This document shows positions 60,241-64,000 of a DNA stretch of 64,000 nucleotides, one piece after another. Source of the DNA: Chloroflexota bacterium (GTDB lineage Bacteria > Chloroflexota > Anaerolineae > Anaerolineales > Anaerolineaceae); NCBI GenBank assembly GCA_004347695.1, contig SLTK01000007.1:722823-786822 (forward strand), written 5' to 3'. The translations under genes were made by a program, and so were the position numbers. Numbering within the stretch: the stretch's first letter is position 1; every line of letters begins with the position of its first letter. A model generated the notes under the pieces. It searched no databases, was not told where the DNA came from, and was given only the letters and a program-made list of their open reading frames with translations.

Positions 60241-61146
60241 ATGGAAGACCGAAATGGATCAAACAGTTGGGGCATGAACCCGCGCAAAACGCACGGGGGC
60301 ATCAAAGCCCAGAGCGAACACGGCACCTTCGGAAAAAACTGGTGGGCGCGGCGCTGGATTGCGGCCATGGAACAGTTGGTGTCCGGCCCGCGGTTGATGC
60401 GCGGTCAATATTACGCCCGCCAGGGACAGGTGATTTCGATAGAGGAAACCAAAGAGGGAGTAACTGCGCTGGTGCAGGGTTCGCGTCCGCGGCCGTACAA
60501 GGTTACTATCCGCCTCACGCCGCTTTCCGCGCGCCAGTGGAACCGGGTGCTGGATGTGCTGGCAGACCAGGCGATTTTTGCCGCACAGCTTCTGGCCGGG
60601 GAAATGCCCTCCAACATCGAAGAAGCTTTTTCGACTGCCGGCGTCAGCCTTTTCCCGCAATCCAGCTATGACATGATCACCGATTGCTCCTGCCCGGATA
60701 AAGCCAATCCCTGTAAACATGTGGCTGCCACGCACTATATCCTTGGCGAGCGCTTCGATGAAGATCCTTTCCTTTTGTTCCGCATGCGCGGGCGTTCGCA
60801 GGATCAGTTGCTGGGTGCATTGCGACAGCGGCGCTCCGGATCGTCAGCCGTTGCCACTCAGCCGCGCCGCTCGCCACGACCGGCCGGGGATGATTTTGCC
60901 CGACTGGAAGACAGCATGAAAAATTACTGGGAGATCGGTCCCGCGCTTCACCAGTTCTCGGCCCAGGTACGCGCCCCGGCCATCCCCCAACCGCTGCTAA
61001 AGCGCCTGGGCGAACCCGACTTCGTGCGTGATCTGACGCTGCAAAACCAGCTTGAGGATGTATATGACGCCATCAGCCAGTTTGCCTTGCTGCTGGCATA
61101 TGGGGATGCTGCTGGCGGTCCCCCCGAGGACGAGGAAGAAAATTAA
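60241..61146 (+). CDS. SWIM zinc-finger protein
   Basis: A 301-residue protein. The SWIM motif CSCPDKANPCKHVAATHYIL gives the C-x-C-xn-C-x-H zinc site at about residues 143-161. The start GGIKAQSEHGTFGKNWWARRWI is typical of SWIM proteins paired with SNF2 helicases. AAGGAG at the helicase stop is eight bases before the ATG. The protein may help the helicase bind DNA or partners. A bidirectional terminator (61149-61185) follows at once. Confidence 0.92.
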   Translation: MEDRNGSNSWGMNPRKTHGGIKAQSEHGTFGKNWWARRWIAAMEQLVSGPRLMRGQYYARQGQVISIEETKEGVTALVQGSRPRPYKVTIRLTPLSARQWNRVLDVLADQAIFAAQLLAGEMPSNIEEAFSTAGVSLFPQSSYDMITDCSCPDKANPCKHVAATHYILGERFDEDPFLLFRMRGRSQDQLLGALRQRRSGSSAVATQPRRSPRPAGDDFARLEDSMKNYWEIGPALHQFSAQVRAPAIPQPLLKRLGEPDFVRDLTLQNQLEDVYDAISQFALLLAYGDAAGGPPEDEEEN

Positions 61147-61148
61147 CC

Positions 61149-61185
61149 AAAAGTGGATTTTGTGTCCCTCACAAAATCCACTTTT
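61149..61185. terminator. Bidirectional intrinsic terminator
   Basis: AAAAGTGGATTTTGTG (61149-61164) pairs perfectly with CACAAAATCCACTTTT (61170-61185) across TCCCT, with a T run after. It can serve both the SWIM gene and the convergent small membrane protein. Confidence 0.9.
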
Positions 61186-61212
61186 TATTCGAAGATCCCG
61201 GCTTTAAAAGTT

Positions 61213-61464
61213 CTAGAATTTTTGAAAAAATGCGGTAACGCGCCCCCAGTTGGCAAGGATGATGTAAGCGCCGGCAATAATGGCCGCGACCAGAAAGAAC
61301 GTCAAGAACGAGTTTACCCGTTCACTTGGCTCGGAAAAAATAAACTTGAAAAATGTGATCGCCAGACCTACCGCGGCGATTAATATGATCGCCCACAACA
61401 GTACCGGATGGACATAAAACGGCAATTGGGGTAGAACAGGCATTTGAAATGGGCCTGGCAGCAT
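61213..61464 (-). CDS. Small two-helix membrane protein
   Basis: An 83-residue protein with two helices (PVLLWAIILIAAVGLAITFF and SFLTFFLVAAIIAGAYIIL) joined by FSEPSERVN. GGGAGG lies seven bases before the ATG at 61464. Not a recognised family; not linked to a pathway. The terminator at 61149-61185 lies after its stop. Confidence 0.7.
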   Translation of the reverse strand: MLPGPFQMPVLPQLPFYVHPVLLWAIILIAAVGLAITFFKFIFSEPSERVNSFLTFFLVAAIIAGAYIILANWGRVTAFFQKF

Positions 61465-61603
61465 TGAGAGCCTCCCTAGCTTTCAAAGTGTGATTGGACA
61501 GCGGGGGAATTTAGCAAAATCTTCACCCACAATAATAATAGTGATTCTCAGGTCGAATGTCAAAGAATTGCAGCTTACAGAATTATAATGTGAGGTCTGC
61601 GCC

Positions 61604-61644
61604 GATTAATTCCCTCCTTAGTTAATCCTCATCGGGAATTAATC
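61604..61644. repeat. GATTAATTCCC / GGGAATTAATC inverted repeat
   Basis: 11-base arms at 61604-61614 and 61634-61644 are perfect inverses around 19 bases. They lie between the two membrane-protein genes, upstream of the 39-residue gene, and may be regulatory. Confidence 0.45.
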
Positions 61645-61705
61645 AACAATTCATCTGGCGGATTAGAATTTATTTGTCGATCACCCACCCCGGATTCTTC
61701 CCGCA

Positions 61706-61825
61706 ATGGCTAAAAAACAATATCCACCATTTTATGAAAAAGCAGTCCCTATTGCTATAGCGGTAATTGGCCTGTTGGTCATTACATTGCTGGTCGTAAT
61801 TGGGATTGTCATTTCAGGTCGCTAA
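61706..61825 (+). CDS. 39-residue single-helix membrane protein
   Basis: ATG 61706 opens a 39-codon frame: MAKKQYPPFYEKAVPIAIAV, then a hydrophobic run to ISGR and TAA. The charged N terminus, single helix and basic tail give a small integral membrane protein with its N terminus inside. There is no good ribosome site, so expression is uncertain, although the codon use and sharp topology argue for a real gene. It is 33 bases before the next membrane-protein gene. Confidence 0.55.
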   Translation: MAKKQYPPFYEKAVPIAIAVIGLLVITLLVVIGIVISGR

Positions 61826-61858
61826 CCCATCCTATATGCGAAAGGATTCCCAATCCTG

Positions 61859-62581
61859 ATGAACCCAATGGCTTTTATTCCTCTGACCTCAGCGGTGGTC
61901 AGCCTTGTCTTTTCGGGTTTTGTGTTCAAGCGCTACCTGGCGAAACACCATACCAATAACCTGTTATGGGCGATTGGAATGCTATTTTATGCCATCGGCG
62001 GAGCCTGCGAAGCGTTCTATGGCTTTTTTGGCTGGAATCCGCTGGTTTTCCGCTTGTGGTATTTGTTTGGCGCGATTTTAGTGGCCGCCTGGCTTGGGCA
62101 GGGCACCGTATTCTTATTGGCGAAACCGCGGCTGGCGAACATTCTTATGGTCGTCCTCGGGCTGGCCTCGTTATTTGCAGCCTACCGGGTGTTTACCGCG
62201 CAGCTCGACCCGACCGGTATGATCTCCAGCGTGCACACGGGCAGTGAGTTAAGCGGCGGCGCAATCCAGACATCCGGCGTACGCACGCTGACGCCCTTCT
62301 TCAACCTGTATGGCACATTGGCCCTGGTCGGTGGAGCGCTGTATTCAGCCTGGCTGTTCTTCCGCAAGCGCGTTTTATTACACCGGGTCATCGGCAATGT
62401 ACTCATCGCCACCGGAGCGCTCTTGCCTGCTTTTGGTGGGGCATTCAGCCGCTTTGGTATCCCAGGTGCGTTGTACATCAGCGAACTATTAGGCGCCATC
62501 ATTCTCTTCATCGGCTTCCTGCGTGCCACCACGCCCATGCCAGTCGAGAAGGCAGCCGTTCAGGGAGCGGTTTCCGGGTAA
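61859..62581 (+). CDS. Seven-helix membrane protein
   Basis: A 240-residue protein with about seven hydrophobic segments and only short loops. The opening SLVFSGFVFKRYLAKHHTNNLLWAIGMLFYA and CEAFYGFFGWN are not part of a family I know. It may share a transcript with the 39-residue gene. Function unknown. The tRNA gene follows after 72 bases. Confidence 0.7.
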   Translation: MNPMAFIPLTSAVVSLVFSGFVFKRYLAKHHTNNLLWAIGMLFYAIGGACEAFYGFFGWNPLVFRLWYLFGAILVAAWLGQGTVFLLAKPRLANILMVVLGLASLFAAYRVFTAQLDPTGMISSVHTGSELSGGAIQTSGVRTLTPFFNLYGTLALVGGALYSAWLFFRKRVLLHRVIGNVLIATGALLPAFGGAFSRFGIPGALYISELLGAIILFIGFLRATTPMPVEKAAVQGAVSG

Positions 62582-62653
62582 TCATAAGATCACGGGTACC
62601 CCGGCGCGATTTTCTTGACAGGCTGTCTGCTTACGAGTAAAATCACGGCACAT

Positions 62654-62726
62654 GCCGAGATAGCTCAGTTGGTAGAGCACACGACTGAAAATTGTGGTGT
62701 CGCCAGTCCGATTCTGGCTCTCGGCA
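62654..62726 (+). tRNA. tRNA-Phe (GAA)
   Basis: A 73-base cloverleaf: acceptor GCCGAGA/TCTCGGC, D stem GCTC/GAGC, anticodon stem CACGA/TTGTG with loop CTGAAAA (GAA at 62687-62689), and T stem GCCAG/CTGGC. The discriminator is A and CCA is not encoded. It is the cognate tRNA for the pheST T-box leader and the enzyme in this window. Confidence 0.95.
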
Positions 62727-62730
62727 CTCC

Positions 62731-62752
62731 AAACACCCCGCAAGGGGTGTTT
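62731..62752 (+). terminator. Terminator after tRNA-Phe
   Basis: AAACACCCC (62731-62739) pairs with GGGGTGTTT (62744-62752) across GCAA, followed by a T-rich stretch. Confidence 0.8.
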
Positions 62753-62793
62753 GTGATTCTTGTCGGTGAAAAACTCTGTTAGAATCTAATTCT

Positions 62794-64000
62794 ATGCCAA
62801 AATACCGGCTGTTAACTTACCTTTCGATTGTCCTCATCCTGGCAGGCGCTGTACTGACCTTTTTTGGGCTGGAACGCGACGTGCTGCTGGTGGTCGACGG
62901 TCAGATACAAACGGTCCATACCCGCGCTCTAACTCTCAGCGGGGTCATCCAGGACGCCGGCTACACATTAACCCCCGAAGATCGAGCCATCCCGAATTCC
63001 GCGACCTGGATGATTGGGCGCTCCACTGCCCGGCTGGACCGCGCGCGGCACACCACGATCCAGAACATGCGCAGCGGTGAAGATCAGGTTCTGCAATCAC
63101 CGGAATCAATTCCTGCCAACCTGCTGGCTGCTGCTGGCATTTTGCTATTCCCCGGTGACTTGCTCACCCTCGACGGCACGGCAATCGACCCGTACACCTC
63201 CCTGCCCAGACACATTCAACCCGCCATCCTGGAATTTCACCCGGCGGTCCAACTCAGCGTGCGAGATGGCAGCACGGAATACACCATTTATTCTGCCGCC
63301 GCGACGTTGTTCGAAGCGCTCTGGCAGTCTGGTGTTGCCATCAGTCTGGCGGACCGCATCGCGCCGGCAGGTGACACGCAACTGAATGACTCCCTAATAG
63401 TCGATATCGAACGCGCCCAGCCGGTAACCATTCAACTGGCAGACCGCGCCATACACACTGCATCCACCGCAGACCGCGTCGGCGAGCTGCTGACGGAGAC
63501 CGGCATTCCGCTGCAAGGTATGGATTACAGCCTCCCCGCTGAAGATCAACCTCTGCCGGCGGATCGTCTGGTTCGCGTGGTGCGCGTGCGCGAAGAAATC
63601 GCGCTCGAACAGAAACCCATTCCCTACAGCAGCAGCTATCAGCAGGATAACGAAACTGAACTGGACCAAAGGCGGGTGATCACTGCCGGTGAATACGGCA
63701 TCGAAGTCTCGCGGGTTCGCATCCGTTTAGAGGACGGCACAGAGACGAACCGGACTGCTGAGGCTGCCTGGGTGGCCAAGGAGCCGCAGGACCAACTGGT
63801 TGGCTACGGCACGCAGGCGGTCGTCAAAACCATCGATACCCCTTACGGCGCGTTGGAGTATTGGCGGGCAGTCAATGTATTTGCCACATCTTATTCGCCT
63901 TGCCGGCTGGGTATTCCCAATTACTGCAATCTCCAGACCTCCAGCGGCGCTGACTTGCGCCAGGGAATTGTAGCGGTGACGAGGGCCTGGTATTCGTGGA
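62794..64000 (+). CDS. DUF348/G5/3D-type cell-wall protein (partial)
   Basis: An open frame from ATG 62794 to the window end (402 codons, no stop). One N-terminal helix (LSIVLILAGAVLTFFGL) anchors it. Two DUF348-like units are visible (LLVVDGQIQTVHTRALTLSGVI and a second near residue 210), followed by a G5 domain (about 263-345; RVREEIALEQKPIPY, then VTAGEYGIEV-like). The end begins VFATSYSPCRLGIPN..SGADLRQGIVAV, a 3D/double-psi barrel pattern as in Rpf/YabE-like wall hydrolases. It probably acts on peptidoglycan or its stem. The C-terminal catalytic Asp residues are beyond the edge. Confidence 0.85.
   Translation, partial: MPKYRLLTYLSIVLILAGAVLTFFGLERDVLLVVDGQIQTVHTRALTLSGVIQDAGYTLTPEDRAIPNSATWMIGRSTARLDRARHTTIQNMRSGEDQVLQSPESIPANLLAAAGILLFPGDLLTLDGTAIDPYTSLPRHIQPAILEFHPAVQLSVRDGSTEYTIYSAAATLFEALWQSGVAISLADRIAPAGDTQLNDSLIVDIERAQPVTIQLADRAIHTASTADRVGELLTETGIPLQGMDYSLPAEDQPLPADRLVRVVRVREEIALEQKPIPYSSSYQQDNETELDQRRVITAGEYGIEVSRVRIRLEDGTETNRTAEAAWVAKEPQDQLVGYGTQAVVKTIDTPYGALEYWRAVNVFATSYSPCRLGIPNYCNLQTSSGADLRQGIVAVTRAWYSW

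Noticed and set aside
57067-61146. DISARM or other helicase-based defence system
   Set aside because: The flanking genes include no methyltransferase, nuclease or phospholipase; the SNF2-SWIM pair alone is not enough.

Overview
The window looks like a chromosomal segment of a Chloroflexota bacterium, most likely Anaerolineae or a close relative. This rests on gene content, not on a database match. Supporting signs are a MalT-like ATPase regulator ending in a BTAD domain, Thr/Pro-rich lipoprotein linkers, a DUF2089 plus SHOCT-like pair, a very large secreted beta-helix protein ending in a YLPMI-type tail, a T-box leader before pheST, and many short dispersed repeats. I see no prophage, CRISPR array or complete insertion sequence.

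Layout. 1-9,570: the tail of a DinB-like gene, a DUF1697 protein, a zinc alcohol dehydrogenase divergent from an ArsR-DUF2087 repressor and its MFS exporter, a membrane protein with an endonuclease/exonuclease/phosphatase domain, a small membrane protein with a helical partner, an SDR fused to a zinc ribbon, and a DUF1330 protein. 9,600-12,630 (minus): cold-shock protein, RRM protein, TrmO, a pentapeptide protein and an HTH-cupin-NifX fusion. 12,990-15,880 (minus): a sulfur operon made of an HTH/PocR regulator, sulfide:quinone reductase, a TusE/DsrC-like protein and a DsrE-like protein. 16,100-18,230 (plus): three small-metabolism genes.

18,661-31,743 (minus) is a 14-gene block. Its promoter-proximal half encodes acyl-CoA enzymes: SDR, KASIII-like enzyme, CoA-transferase, two alpha/beta hydrolases, SCPx-type thiolase, DUF35 protein and MaoC hydratase. 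Its distal half is a complete Liv-type ABC importer. A 1079-residue MalT/BTAD regulator (32,004-35,243) sits just upstream on the same strand. The simplest reading is regulated uptake and CoA-dependent breakdown or exchange of one organic acid or ketone; the substrate cannot be told from the sequence.

35,761-39,070 (minus) is a MacB/HlyD-type export system. 39,233-46,113 holds a membrane-anchored HExxH protein, an FmdB zinc ribbon, gmk, a rhomboid protease, an MFS exporter, the SHOCT-like/DUF2089 pair, a DUF6504 protein and a SixA-type phosphatase. 46,289-50,212 is a T-box-controlled pheS-pheT operon whose specifier triplet reads UUC. 50,528-56,020 is one 1830-residue secreted beta-helix protein built from six long repeats. 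57,067-61,146 pairs a SNF2 helicase with a SWIM zinc-finger protein. The right end has small membrane proteins, tRNA-Phe(GAA) and the start of a G5/3D cell-wall protein that runs off the window.

The spacers carry at least three short repeat families. The clearest is a 119-bp element with 16-bp terminal inverted repeats, present five times (18,501; 35,306; 44,788; 46,139; 56,109). Domain names were assigned by eye from motifs.
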